Source: Burkholderiales bacterium (GTDB lineage: Bacteria > Pseudomonadota > Gammaproteobacteria > Burkholderiales > Ga0077523). Taken from it: a stretch of 64,000 nt of DNA. The notes under the pieces were generated by a model. The model worked only from the letters and a program-made list of their open reading frames with translations, had not been told where the DNA came from and ran no database searches. Numbering within the stretch: the stretch's first letter is position 1; each line of letters begins with the position of its first letter. A program made the translations under genes and the position numbers. This document shows, in pieces, positions 27,124 to 35,015 of this stretch. The stretch covers positions 1 to 64,000 of the forward strand of contig JAIESW010000079.1 of the NCBI GenBank assembly GCA_019745565.1, given 5' to 3'.

Positions 27124-27492
27124 CTACCTACGTCGAACCCTTCTTCCTTTCGTCTTCCCCGCGCTTCTTACCGCAGCCTCGTAAGCCTTCCGTCCCCAAT
27201 CCACCATCGCCCGCCGATCGTCCATCACCGACTCCGGCACCTGCCAGTACGACATCACCATCTCCTTGTCGGGGAACGGCTTGAACTGCCCGGTACCGGC
27301 AGCTTCGTAGTCGGCCCGGTTGCCCTCGTCCACCTTGAACCACAGCGTGTCGTCCTGGATCAGTCCCGTCGGCATCTCGTCCACGTAGATGCACCACCCG
27401 CCGAACATGCGTTTCGGCCGGATGGTCCCGAGCGGTCCGAGCAGCTCGCATACGTGCTCCACGAAATCATCGTAGCGGTGATTCAGCTTCAT
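27124..27492 (-). CDS. TfoX N-terminal-domain protein
   Basis: This 122-residue protein corresponds to the TfoX/Sxy N-terminal domain alone: FVEHVCELLGPLGTIRPKRMFGGWCIYVD, covered by landmarks LLGPLG and RMFGGWCIY, then LWFKVDEGNRADYEAAG and YWQVPESVMDD. It lacks the C-terminal domain of Sxy, so a competence role is not implied. The tail is basic (KTKGRRVRRR). The start overlaps the DUF296 stop (ATGA). Confidence 0.85.
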   Translation of the reverse strand: MKLNHRYDDFVEHVCELLGPLGTIRPKRMFGGWCIYVDEMPTGLIQDDTLWFKVDEGNRADYEAAGTGQFKPFPDKEMVMSYWQVPESVMDDRRAMVDWGRKAYEAAVRSAGKTKGRRVRRR

Positions 27493-27914
27493 CGCCGCCG
27501 CCGCGTCGCCCGCAGTTCGCGATACCCGGTCGCGGCATCGAACACGCGGCGCATGCGCCAGCCGGCCAGCTCCATCAGTGCCAGTTCGCATGTCGTGTGC
27601 ACCTTGCAGCCAGGCATGAGATGCCCGCCGAGCGTCCTGCCGCCGGCGTCCGCGATCGAGAGATGCACGTGCAGCCCGTCGCACGAGACGGTGCCGGTGA
27701 TCGACACGATCTCGAACGGCCCGGCGAGCTTCGTGCCTTCCGGCCGGCCGGCGAACCGCAGATTCGCTTGCGAGAGGCTGCCGACGCCCGACAGGATGAC
27801 GGCGGCCTTCAGGCGCCGCTGTTTCGCGATGCGGATGAGCGAATGCCGCAGGTCCTCGCCCGGACGCAGCCGAACCAGCGTGGCGCCGCAGTCAGACGAA
27901 TTCCCGCAGCGCAT
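27489..27914 (-). CDS. PPC/DUF296-domain protein
   Basis: This 141-residue protein is a PPC (DUF296) domain, shared by plant AT-hook proteins and stand-alone bacterial proteins. RLRPGEDLRHSLIRIAKQ, VILSGVGSLSQANLRFAG, EIVSITGTV, and the metal-binding HVHLSIADAGGRTLGGHLMPGCKV region with histidines are all present. It overlaps the hydrolase gene by 23 bases and the TfoX-N gene by 4. The role is unknown. Confidence 0.85.
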   Translation of the reverse strand: MRCGNSSDCGATLVRLRPGEDLRHSLIRIAKQRRLKAAVILSGVGSLSQANLRFAGRPEGTKLAGPFEIVSITGTVSCDGLHVHLSIADAGGRTLGGHLMPGCKVHTTCELALMELAGWRMRRVFDAATGYRELRATRRRR

Positions 27915-28680
27915 CGAGCACTTCGTCGGGCTTCTCCGCCATCAGCGCATGTCCGGTTCCGGCGATCTCGACGACACGCTTGTCGGGCAGGGCGGCAGCG
28001 AGTTCCTTCGCGGCGCGCGGTGGTGTCATCACGTCGCGTTTGCCGACGATCAGCATGGCGGGCACCTTGACCTTGCCCGCGGCAGCGATGCCGTTCGCGT
28101 AATCGTTGCAGGCTTTGAAGTCGACATGCATGACGCCGGGTTTCTGGCGTTGCATGACCCGCAAGTTGCCGCCCATTACCCAGAAGCCCGGCCCGGGATT
28201 GCTCGGGTATTGCGCGTAGGCCGAGTGCGACCAGATGTTCACCATGTCCTGGGCGAGCGGTTCGTCGTCGCGGGTGGCGTTGAGCAGTTCGTCGGAGACC
28301 TTCATGGGAAAGGCCGTACCCACCAGCACGATCCTGGCGATGCGGTCCGGGTAGCGCGCCGCGCACTCGACGGAGATGAGCGATCCCATGCTGTGCCCGA
28401 CAAGCGTCGCGCGTTGCACCCCGGCCGCGTCGAGGAGGGCCACGACCCAGTCGGCGATGGCCTCGACGCTGTCGAGCGGCGGACCTTCGGAGCGGCCGTG
28501 GCCCGGCAGGTCCACGGCGAGCACGCCGCGCCCGTGATGGGCGAGATAGCGGCTCTGAAGCGCCCAGACGCTGTGGTCGTGCTCGGCGCCGTGGATGAAG
28601 ACGACGGTAGGGAGGGCGGGATCGAAGGTCTTGCCGCCGGTGTAGGCGTAGGCGAGCTTCTGGTTGACGGTCAGGTCCAT
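27892..28680 (-). CDS. Alpha/beta hydrolase
   Basis: This 262-residue enzyme has the oxyanion segment VVFIHGAEHDHSVW, the nucleophile elbow LVGHSMGSLIS (Ser), an acid in VGKRDVMTPP and the catalytic His in AGTGHALMAEKP. The layout is that of esterases or haloperoxidase-like hydrolases. The ATG at 28680 was chosen because the longer frame runs into the inverted repeat. The substrate is unknown. Confidence 0.87.
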   Translation of the reverse strand: MDLTVNQKLAYAYTGGKTFDPALPTVVFIHGAEHDHSVWALQSRYLAHHGRGVLAVDLPGHGRSEGPPLDSVEAIADWVVALLDAAGVQRATLVGHSMGSLISVECAARYPDRIARIVLVGTAFPMKVSDELLNATRDDEPLAQDMVNIWSHSAYAQYPSNPGPGFWVMGGNLRVMQRQKPGVMHVDFKACNDYANGIAAAGKVKVPAMLIVGKRDVMTPPRAAKELAAALPDKRVVEIAGTGHALMAEKPDEVLDALREFV

Positions 28681-28716
28681 GGGGTCACAGAGGGTGGCTG
28701 CTCGATTCGGAGAAAG

Positions 28717-28744
28717 GCGATCAACGCGGCGGACGCGGCGGAAA
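28717..28744. repeat. Left inverted repeat of the GxxExxY element
   Basis: GCGATCAA is followed by two GACGCGGCG-type units and GAAA. It is the reverse complement of most of 29300-29335, and it matches exactly the left arm at 31358-31385. Confidence 0.85.
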
Positions 28745-28815
28745 GTCAAAGGCCATAAGCAACGGATTCGGGGCGCGCAAACCAGGCCTCCGTCGTCCGC
28801 GTGAGGCTGCGGTGG

Positions 28816-29293
28816 TCATAGGCGATAGACGATGCGCTTCACCGCATCGCGCATATGAACGACATTGAAATTCAGGAGCAAACCAAGACGGCTGCCGGTC
28901 AACTTCAAGTATGTCAGCACTTGGGCTCCATGGATGAGGAGCACCCGCTCGATCGATTTTGATTTCGACAATGAGATTGTCCGCGACGAGCAAGTCGACG
29001 CGAAAGCCGCCTTCCAGCTCTACTCCGTCGTACTGCACCGGCAAGGCAACTTGCCTGCGGACGGGGATGCTCATCTTTGCGAGTTCGTGCACCAGACAGA
29101 TTTCGTAGACGCTCTCTAGAAGCCCCGGGCCGAGCGTGGAATGCACTTGGAACGCTCCGTCGATCACACGGGTCGCTAAGTGGTCGAGTTCTGCCTTGGT
29201 GAGCGCTTCGCCGCTTCCGGATTGCACGATGGTCTCCACCTTGAGCATTCCTTCGGCTGATCCGGGAACCTGGATGTACGCCGGATCAATCAT
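28816..29293 (-). pseudogene. GxxExxY-family (PD-(D/E)XK-like) protein, frameshifted
   Basis: The first 110 residues match GxxExxY proteins: GLLESVYE (the naming motif), VRRQVALPVQYDGVEL and FRVDLLVADNLIVEIK, whose D and ExK are PD-(D/E)XK nuclease-type catalytic positions. After IVEIK the frame is lost. If one A is removed from the AAAA run (28957-28960 on the other strand), translation continues SIERVLLIHGAQVLTYLKL and ends NVVHMRDAVKRIVYRL at the stop 28816-28818. This gives a normal-looking protein of 158 residues. Uncorrected, the frame runs on to 28721 as a nonsense tail. The gene sits between inverted 9-nt-unit repeats. A sequencing error in the homopolymer is possible. Confidence 0.85.
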
Positions 29294-29299
29294 AAGGGG

Positions 29300-29335
29300 T
29301 TTTCCGCCGCGTCCGCCGCGTCCGCCGCGTTAATC
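29300..29335. repeat. Right inverted repeat of the GxxExxY element
   Basis: This 36-base stretch has three reverse-complement units (CCGCCGCGT repeated) and ends TTAATC. It is inverted relative to 28717-28744, with one more unit and one mismatch at the outer end. Confidence 0.85.
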
Positions 29336-29433
29336 GGAAGTTCGACCCTCATCTGACATGCACGTGCAATTCGGCCGACGGCCCATCGGATCACCGGCAC
29401 ATTCACCGAGGTCCTCTGCGTTGAGAGCTGCAG

Positions 29434-30729
29434 TCAGGCCTTCTGAGACACTCGCAACGCCGCACCCAGGTCGTCCGTCAGATCCTGAGCATCCTCCAAC
29501 CCGATCGACAGCCGGATCGTTCCCGGCCCGATCCCTGCCGCCAATAGCGCCGCGTCGTCCATCCGGAAGTGTGTCGTGCTCGCCGGATGGATCACCAGCG
29601 ATTTCGCGTCGCCCACGTTCGCGAGGTGCGAGAAGATCTTCACGGTCTCGATCAGCTTTCGTCCTGCGGGTCGACCGCCCTTGATCGTGAAGGTGAACAC
29701 TGCTCCCGCGCCTTTCGGCAGGAGCTTCCGCGCCAATGCGTGGTCCGCATGCGAGTCGAGTTCGGGATAGCTCACCGACTCCACGGCCGGGTGCTTCGTG
29801 AGAAACTCGACCACCTTGCGCGTGTTGGCCACGTGCCGTTCCATCCGGATCGGCAATGTCTCCAGCCCCTGGAGGATGTGGAACGCGGTGGTCGGCGCCA
29901 TGCACGCGCCGAAGTCGCGCAGGCCTTCGCGCCGTGCCCGCAACGAGAACGCCCCGATCGTGGACTCCTCCTGGAAGTCCATCCCGTGGAACCCGTCGTA
30001 GGGCTCCGTCAGCTCCGGGAATTTGCCCGACGCCTCCCAGTCGAAGATCCCGCCGTCCACCAGCAGCCCGCCGATCGCGATGCCGTGGCCGCCGAGGAAC
30101 TTGGTGGCCGAATGGTAGATCAGGTCGGCACCGTGGTCGAACGGCCGCAGCAGGTACGGCGTGGTGAACGTGGAGTCCACGAACAGCGGCAGCTTCGCCG
30201 CGTGAGCGATGCTCGCCACCTCGGGGATGTTCAGCACGTCGAGGCCCGGATTTCCCAGCGTTTCGGCATAGAGCACCTTGGTGTTGGGCCGGATCGCCTT
30301 GCGCCAAGCATCGAGGTCACGCGGATCCACGAACGTGGTCTCGATGCCGAAGCGCGGCAGCGTGTAGTGCAACAGGTTGTGCGACCCGCCGTACAGCGAC
30401 CGGCTCGCCACCACGTGCGAACCGGCGCCGGCGATGGTCGCGAGACCCAGATGCAGCGCCGCCTGGCCGCTGGCGGTGGCGAGCCCGGCCACACCGCCTT
30501 CCAGCGCCGCGATACGCTCCTCCAGCACCGCGTTGGTTGGATTGGAGATCCGCGAGTACACGTGACCGGCGCGCTCCATGTTGAAAAGCGCCGCGGCATG
30601 ATCTGCATCACGGAAAACGTACGAAGTGGTCTGGTAGATTGGCGTCGCGCGCGCACCGGTGTGCGGATCGGGTTGCTGACCGGCGTGCAGGCTCAGCGTG
30701 TCGAAGTTGTAGTAGCGGGGGGCGGCCAT
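29434..30729 (-). CDS. metY: O-acetylhomoserine sulfhydrylase (aminocarboxypropyltransferase)
   Basis: This PLP enzyme makes homocysteine from O-acetylhomoserine and sulfide in methionine synthesis. The 431-residue length is that of MetY rather than the shorter MetZ/MetB. The PLP lysine is Lys210 in YHSATKFLGGHG. LSLHAGQQPDP, TPIYQTTSYVF, YSRISNPTNAVLEERIAALE and GPGTIRLSIGLEDAQDL are all typical. The ATG at 30729 is divergent from the FMN-binding gene with 77 bases between, and I see no methionine-type riboswitch there. Confidence 0.94.
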   Translation of the reverse strand: MAAPRYYNFDTLSLHAGQQPDPHTGARATPIYQTTSYVFRDADHAAALFNMERAGHVYSRISNPTNAVLEERIAALEGGVAGLATASGQAALHLGLATIAGAGSHVVASRSLYGGSHNLLHYTLPRFGIETTFVDPRDLDAWRKAIRPNTKVLYAETLGNPGLDVLNIPEVASIAHAAKLPLFVDSTFTTPYLLRPFDHGADLIYHSATKFLGGHGIAIGGLLVDGGIFDWEASGKFPELTEPYDGFHGMDFQEESTIGAFSLRARREGLRDFGACMAPTTAFHILQGLETLPIRMERHVANTRKVVEFLTKHPAVESVSYPELDSHADHALARKLLPKGAGAVFTFTIKGGRPAGRKLIETVKIFSHLANVGDAKSLVIHPASTTHFRMDDAALLAAGIGPGTIRLSIGLEDAQDLTDDLGAALRVSQKA

Positions 30730-30806
30730 GGATGGAGTCCTCGGTTGGATTGCGGGCGTGATTGTGCCTCGTGGGGCAGGCGCCGGTCACAGGGAAGGGG
30801 GAGGGG

Positions 30807-31343
30807 ATGAGTTTCGACGTGCGCTGGCTGGTGCCGGCGATGATCGTTGCGGCGGCGCAGCCGTGTGCTGCAGCGAAGTACATGAGCGTGGAGCAGGCGC
30901 GGGCGCTCATCTTTCCGACGGCCGACGAGTACGTGGTCAGACCGGTGCAGCTCACGCCCGAGCAGATGCGCGAGATCGACCAGGCGTCCGGCGTGCAGGG
31001 GCGCACCGCGCAGCCACCGGTCTGGCAGGCCCTGTCGAAGGGCAAGCCGGTCGGATGGTTCTTCGTCGATCAGGTGATCGGCAAACACGAACTCATCACC
31101 TATGCGCTCGGCATCAACGCCGACGGCAGCGTCCGCCAGATCGAGGTGATCGAATACCTGGAGGCCTACGGCTCGCAGGTGCGCTATCCGAACTGGCGCA
31201 ACCAGTTCGTCGGCAAGACGGCGGACAACCTGCTGCGGCTGGACAGCGACATCGAGAACATCAGCGGTGCGACCTTGTCGGCGCGGCACCTGACGGAAGG
31301 GATCCGGCGGCTGCTATTCGTCCACAGGGCGGTGCTGAAATAG
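30807..31343 (+). CDS. Exported FMN-binding-domain protein
   Basis: This 178-residue protein has a signal peptide (ending near PCAAA-KYM) and an FMN-binding domain like that of RnfG/NqrC. The flavin attachment-type motif is SGATLSA at residues 153-159, in which the Thr would bind FMN through a phosphoester. VGWFFVDQVIGKHELITYALGI is the preceding strand region. GGGGAGGGG immediately before the ATG at 30807 selects the start. A periplasmic electron-transfer or maturation role is inferred. Confidence 0.82.
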   Translation: MSFDVRWLVPAMIVAAAQPCAAAKYMSVEQARALIFPTADEYVVRPVQLTPEQMREIDQASGVQGRTAQPPVWQALSKGKPVGWFFVDQVIGKHELITYALGINADGSVRQIEVIEYLEAYGSQVRYPNWRNQFVGKTADNLLRLDSDIENISGATLSARHLTEGIRRLLFVHRAVLK

Positions 31344-31357
31344 CGGGAGCTGGAAGA

Positions 31358-31458
31358 GCGATCAACGCGGCGGACGCGGCGGAAAACCTTGAGACCTGAA
31401 CCCCAGGGCCTTCCTCTACAGGGTTTTGCCTTTCCGCCGCGTCCGCCGCGTTGATCGC
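31358..31458. mobile_element. Miniature inverted-repeat element (101 bp, 28-bp perfect arms)
   Basis: The arms 31358-31385 and 31431-31458 are perfect reverse complements of 28 bases, each containing two GACGCGGCG-type units and ending in GCGATC. The 45-base centre has no ORF. The left arm equals the left arm of the GxxExxY locus at 28717. It lies between the FMN-binding gene and a convergent aldolase-type gene, and could also act as a terminator. Confidence 0.75.
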
Positions 31459-31475
31459 CTTTCCCTCGAAGGCTC

Positions 31476-32597
31476 CTAGTAGAAGGCGCCCCGAGCCGCA
31501 ATAGGCCACACATCCTCCACCCGCTCGCCCCGGTAGCACACCAGCCAGTCGTACAGGTTGACCGTCGGATCGCAGTGCCCGGGGATCAGCTTCACTTTCG
31601 ATGCGAGCGGCAGATCGAAAGGGGACGCCACCTGGATCGTGCCGTGCTCGTCGGAGGCACGCAGGAAAGTCGCACCCGGAACCCCGGCTACCGACGGATT
31701 GCCCGAGTCCACCGAGTGCGCCTTCAGGCCGGCGTCCACCACGGCGCGAGTCGGCGTCGGCCGGCTCATCACGGTCGCCAGTACGAACAGGCTGTGGCGG
31801 AACGTCTGCACGGGTGTGCCGTCGGCTTCCAGATTGCGGCCGTAGTCCGCGTCCATGAAGATGTACGACCCGGGCTGGATCTCGTTGTAGATGCCGCTCG
31901 CCGCTTCGAGCAGATAAGTGCCGGTGCCGGCGCCGGTGACGATCTCGGCCTCGAGGCCATGCTTCTTCAGGGCCGCAAGCGTGTCCTTCACCTGGGCGAC
32001 CGCACTCGTGATCGCGCTCTCGCGTTCGGCGGGCGTACGCAGGTGCTGCGCGCCCCCGTGATAGGCGTGGATGCCGCGGAAGCGCAGTCCCGGCTTGCCG
32101 GCGATGTGGGCCGCCAGTACGGCCGCAGGTTCTCCAGGCAAGGTGCCGCACCGGCCCGCGCCCACGTCCACTTCCACCAGGACCTCGATGGATGCACCGG
32201 CGCCTCGCACCGCCGTCGCCAAGGCGTCCACCGCGTCCGGATGATCCGCGAGCACGCTGATGCGCGCGCGTTTCGCGAGCGCGGCGAGTTTCGCCAGCTT
32301 GCCCGCGCCCACCACCTCGTTGCTCACCATCACGTCGGTCACGCCGCCGTCCACCAGCGCTTCGGCCTCGGACACTTTCTGGCAGCACACGCCGACCGCG
32401 CCGCGCTGCATCTGGGCAAGCGCGATGCGCGGGCACTTGTGGCTCTTCGCGTGGGGACGGATGCGCACCTCCCGACCGGCGAGCGTGCGGTCCAACGTGT
32501 CGAGGTTGTGCTCGAAGGCGTCGAGGTCCAGGAGCAGGGCCGGTGTGTCGACTTCGTCGAGCGACATGCCGGTGCGGGCGGGCGGGGGCAGGGTCAT
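31476..32597 (-). CDS. DSD1-family PLP enzyme (D-threonine aldolase / 3-hydroxy-D-aspartate aldolase type)
   Basis: This 373-residue fold-III PLP enzyme has an alanine-racemase-like barrel. VDTPALLLDLDAFEHNLD opens the domain, RPHAKSHKCP carries the PLP lysine, GAGTGTYLLEAASGIYNEIQPGSY is the phosphate region, and the C-terminal PGHCDPTVNLYDW has the metal-binding His and Cys of D-threonine-aldolase-type enzymes. It probably cleaves or dehydrates a D-beta-hydroxy amino acid. ATG at 32597 or one 10 codons later is possible. An open upstream frame belongs to a different, broken gene. Confidence 0.85.
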   Translation of the reverse strand: MTLPPPARTGMSLDEVDTPALLLDLDAFEHNLDTLDRTLAGREVRIRPHAKSHKCPRIALAQMQRGAVGVCCQKVSEAEALVDGGVTDVMVSNEVVGAGKLAKLAALAKRARISVLADHPDAVDALATAVRGAGASIEVLVEVDVGAGRCGTLPGEPAAVLAAHIAGKPGLRFRGIHAYHGGAQHLRTPAERESAITSAVAQVKDTLAALKKHGLEAEIVTGAGTGTYLLEAASGIYNEIQPGSYIFMDADYGRNLEADGTPVQTFRHSLFVLATVMSRPTPTRAVVDAGLKAHSVDSGNPSVAGVPGATFLRASDEHGTIQVASPFDLPLASKVKLIPGHCDPTVNLYDWLVCYRGERVEDVWPIAARGAFY

Positions 32598-32605
32598 GGG
32601 GCCGT

Positions 32606-33014
32606 TCAATGAAGGAGAAGGGAGACGCTTTCGGACCACAGCGACGCGGCGACGATCAGTCCCGCGAGCAGCATCGCGGCACCCGCGAACGTGCGCATGG
32701 TGTAAGCGGGGAACAGATCCCGGGGCTGCAGGTTGGAGATCACGAACGCGTTCGAATCGGAAGGCGCCATGATGACATGCGTTTCGCCGGGCGGGGGTCG
32801 GCGCCCCGCGCGGCGCGCTTCCACCTGCGCGGATGCGATAGCTGCGGACGAATCTCGTTGCGCCCGCCGCTGCCACGGCAACGGCCAGGACGAAGGTGGT
32901 GCCGATGCACCAGGGGCCGGGTACGCCGCTCAGCCAGAGGCCGGCGACCACGACGCTGCAGACCAGCAGGAGCTGCGTGTCGAGGGCTGGTGCGGGCGGG
33001 CGGAGGTACGCCAT
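32606..33014 (-). pseudogene. Probable frameshifted small membrane protein gene
   Basis: Two partial frames look coding by their GC-rich third positions. Frame 1 starts with ATG at 33014 and gives MAYLRPPAPALDTQLLLVCS with two membrane segments up to about 32830. Frame 2 continues to the stop at 32606 with NAFVISNLQPRDLFPAYTMR and a third membrane segment (AAMLLAGLIVAASLW). A +1 shift near 32830-32850 would join them into one protein of about 136 residues. Alternatively only the short ORF with ATG at 32770 is used. I do not recognise the family. Confidence 0.4.
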
Positions 33015-33059
33015 CGCCGGAGACTGGGTCGGGCGATGCGTCCGGTCCTTGTCGCAGTG

Positions 33060-33374
33060 CTACTTCGGTTTGCGCCCGGTCTCGCAGTCGGTCTTCAGCA
33101 CTGCCCCCGCACTTTGCACGCCCAGGTTGCGCCCGAGGTTGCCGTAGAGGATCTCGACGACGTCGGTCAGGTTCCGCTTCTCGACCGGATCGCCGTAGGT
33201 GCGGGTGTCGAGCGCGGCCAGCGCATCTTCCTTGGAGCGCCCGCTTTTCTTGGCGGCCATGACTTCCGAGGCGAATGCGCCGATGTCGTCGCACGTCATC
33301 GTGCCGAGCGGATAGTCGGCGGCCGCCGCGGTCAGGGTGAAGGCGCACAACAGCACGCCGAAGGTGAATCGCAT
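33060..33374 (-). CDS. Small exported protein with two cysteines (104 aa)
   Basis: The 104-residue product has a signal peptide (MRFTFGVLLCAFTLTAAA) and a short mature domain with two cysteines (TMTCDDIGAF and LKTDCET) that may form a disulfide in the periplasm. GAGAGG lies before the ATG at 33374. The family is not recognised. It is divergent from the C13 peptidase gene across 125 bases. Confidence 0.7.
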   Translation of the reverse strand: MRFTFGVLLCAFTLTAAAADYPLGTMTCDDIGAFASEVMAAKKSGRSKEDALAALDTRTYGDPVEKRNLTDVVEILYGNLGRNLGVQSAGAVLKTDCETGRKPK

Positions 33375-33499
33375 GGGACGTCCTCTCGATCCGGGTTTCG
33401 GTGCCGGCCGCGTAGAATACGATCCGGCTTCACAGGGAGGCGCATTGTAGGGATGCCGCGCGATTCCCGTCACGAGCCCTTTGCCCGATTCGCGTCCGC

Positions 33500-34984
33500 A
33501 TGACCTCCCATCTGCCGCAGTACGGCGCCCCGGTGTCCCGCGGCGCGCTCGCCGATCTTGCCCGCAATCTCCTGAGCGGCCTGAAGTCGGTCGTCTTCCG
33601 GCCGCCTGCAGCGCGGCATTGGCGTCCCTTCGCCGAGCAGATCGTCCTGCTCACTCTGGTGCAGGTGGTCGTCGCGTTGGCCTTCGATCTTCTCGAAGCG
33701 GAGGGCCCGGGGTCATTCGCGATCGGCGAATTGCCGCGCACCCTGCTGGTCGTGCCGCTGGTATTCGCTGCGGCTTGGCTGGTCGCGTGGCGTGCCCGTC
33801 GCACGGCGCTGCTGCTGCCCGTAGCCACCGGATTGCTGGCGGTGTCGGTGTGGTTCCTCTGTGCTTTGCGCGTCCTCAATTACCTGCACACGATCGAGTG
33901 GGAATTCGTAGTCCGCTACCCGGGCCTGCCCCAGTACATCGGGTTGTACGTCTGGTGGGCGGTGGCGGCCGGGCTGTGCGCTGCCCGCCTCGGCGAAGCG
34001 CGCCTGCCGGGCCGGCTCGCCGACTTCGGCTGGGCGGTGGTGGTCCTGGTGGTACCGTTCTGGTGGGCACCGTATTCGCCGCTGTGGCAGGCTGAAAATC
34101 CGGAGGACGCCGAGGACACTCAGGATGCCTACGCCGTCACCCGCGAAGAGGTCTTCTACGGTCAGACGACGCTGCTGGAGGAAACACTCGACCGGCTCGC
34201 GCGCCAGCGTCCGGGCGTGGAAGATCTCTACTTCGTCGGTGCGGCCGGCTATGCGTCGGAGGACGTTTTCTTCAACGAGGTGGGGCTCGCCGCCGACCTG
34301 CTGCGCGGACGGTTCGACGCCGACCACCGATCGCTCCTCCTCGTCAGCAATCCGAAGACGCTGAACGTGCTGCCGATCGCGAGCGCGACCAGCCTGCGGC
34401 GGGCGCTCGACGCCATCGGGCGCACCATCGATCCGGAGGAGGACGTCGTGTTCCTCTTCATCACCACGCACGGTTCCCAGGATCACCACCTCGCGATGGA
34501 ATTCTGGCCGCTTCAACTGGATGACATCACGCCCACGGACTTGAAGCGCATGCTGGACGACGCCGGCATCCGCTGGCGGGTGATCGCGATCTCGGCCTGC
34601 TACTCCGGCGGCTTCATCGAGCCGCTCAAGGACGAGCGCACGCTCGTCATGACCGCGGCGGACGCCGACCACGCGTCGTTCGGGTGCGGTGCCGATTCGG
34701 ATCTCACCTACTTCGGCAAGGCGTATTTCGACGAAGCGCTGCGCGGTACCTATTCGTTCGCTCAGGCTTTCGAAGCGGCTCGTGCCGCCATCGCCCAGCG
34801 CGAGCGAGGTCTGGGACTGGCCCCGTCGAATCCGCAGATCTTCGCGGGTGCCGCGATCGCTGCGAAGCTGCAGCGCATGGAACGGCGCTTTGCCCAGACC
34901 CGCGGGCCGGTGCCGTCGGTCGAATGCACCGCGGGCGCTGCCCCGAGGTCCGCTTGTGGCGCAGACGGGAGCACGGCAAACTGA
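33500..34984 (+). CDS. Membrane-anchored C13 (legumain/caspase-like) peptidase
   Basis: This 494-residue protein has an N-terminal membrane domain with four or five helices (about residues 45-195) and a C-terminal C13 peptidase domain. The catalytic dyad is His324 in FITTHGSQD and Cys367 in AISACYSGGF, the clan CD signature. VLPIASATSLRRALDAIG lies before it. This bacterial C13 group is uncharacterised; related clan CD enzymes include GPI transamidase and legumain. The peptidase side probably faces the periplasm or cytosol depending on helix count. A HEAT/TPR gene follows after 31 bases. Confidence 0.85.
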   Translation: MTSHLPQYGAPVSRGALADLARNLLSGLKSVVFRPPAARHWRPFAEQIVLLTLVQVVVALAFDLLEAEGPGSFAIGELPRTLLVVPLVFAAAWLVAWRARRTALLLPVATGLLAVSVWFLCALRVLNYLHTIEWEFVVRYPGLPQYIGLYVWWAVAAGLCAARLGEARLPGRLADFGWAVVVLVVPFWWAPYSPLWQAENPEDAEDTQDAYAVTREEVFYGQTTLLEETLDRLARQRPGVEDLYFVGAAGYASEDVFFNEVGLAADLLRGRFDADHRSLLLVSNPKTLNVLPIASATSLRRALDAIGRTIDPEEDVVFLFITTHGSQDHHLAMEFWPLQLDDITPTDLKRMLDDAGIRWRVIAISACYSGGFIEPLKDERTLVMTAADADHASFGCGADSDLTYFGKAYFDEALRGTYSFAQAFEAARAAIAQRERGLGLAPSNPQIFAGAAIAAKLQRMERRFAQTRGPVPSVECTAGAAPRSACGADGSTAN

Positions 34985-35015
34985 GTCCTGGTGCAAGGGG
35001 CCGGAGGCGACATCC

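Noticed and set aside
30730-30806. SAM- or SAH-type riboswitch before metY
   Set aside because: Only 77 bases separate metY from a divergent gene and no conserved riboswitch core is visible.
31476-33014. 512-residue D-threonine-aldolase-like protein
   Set aside because: The first 139 residues are unrelated to the family and include membrane segments from another, probably broken gene.
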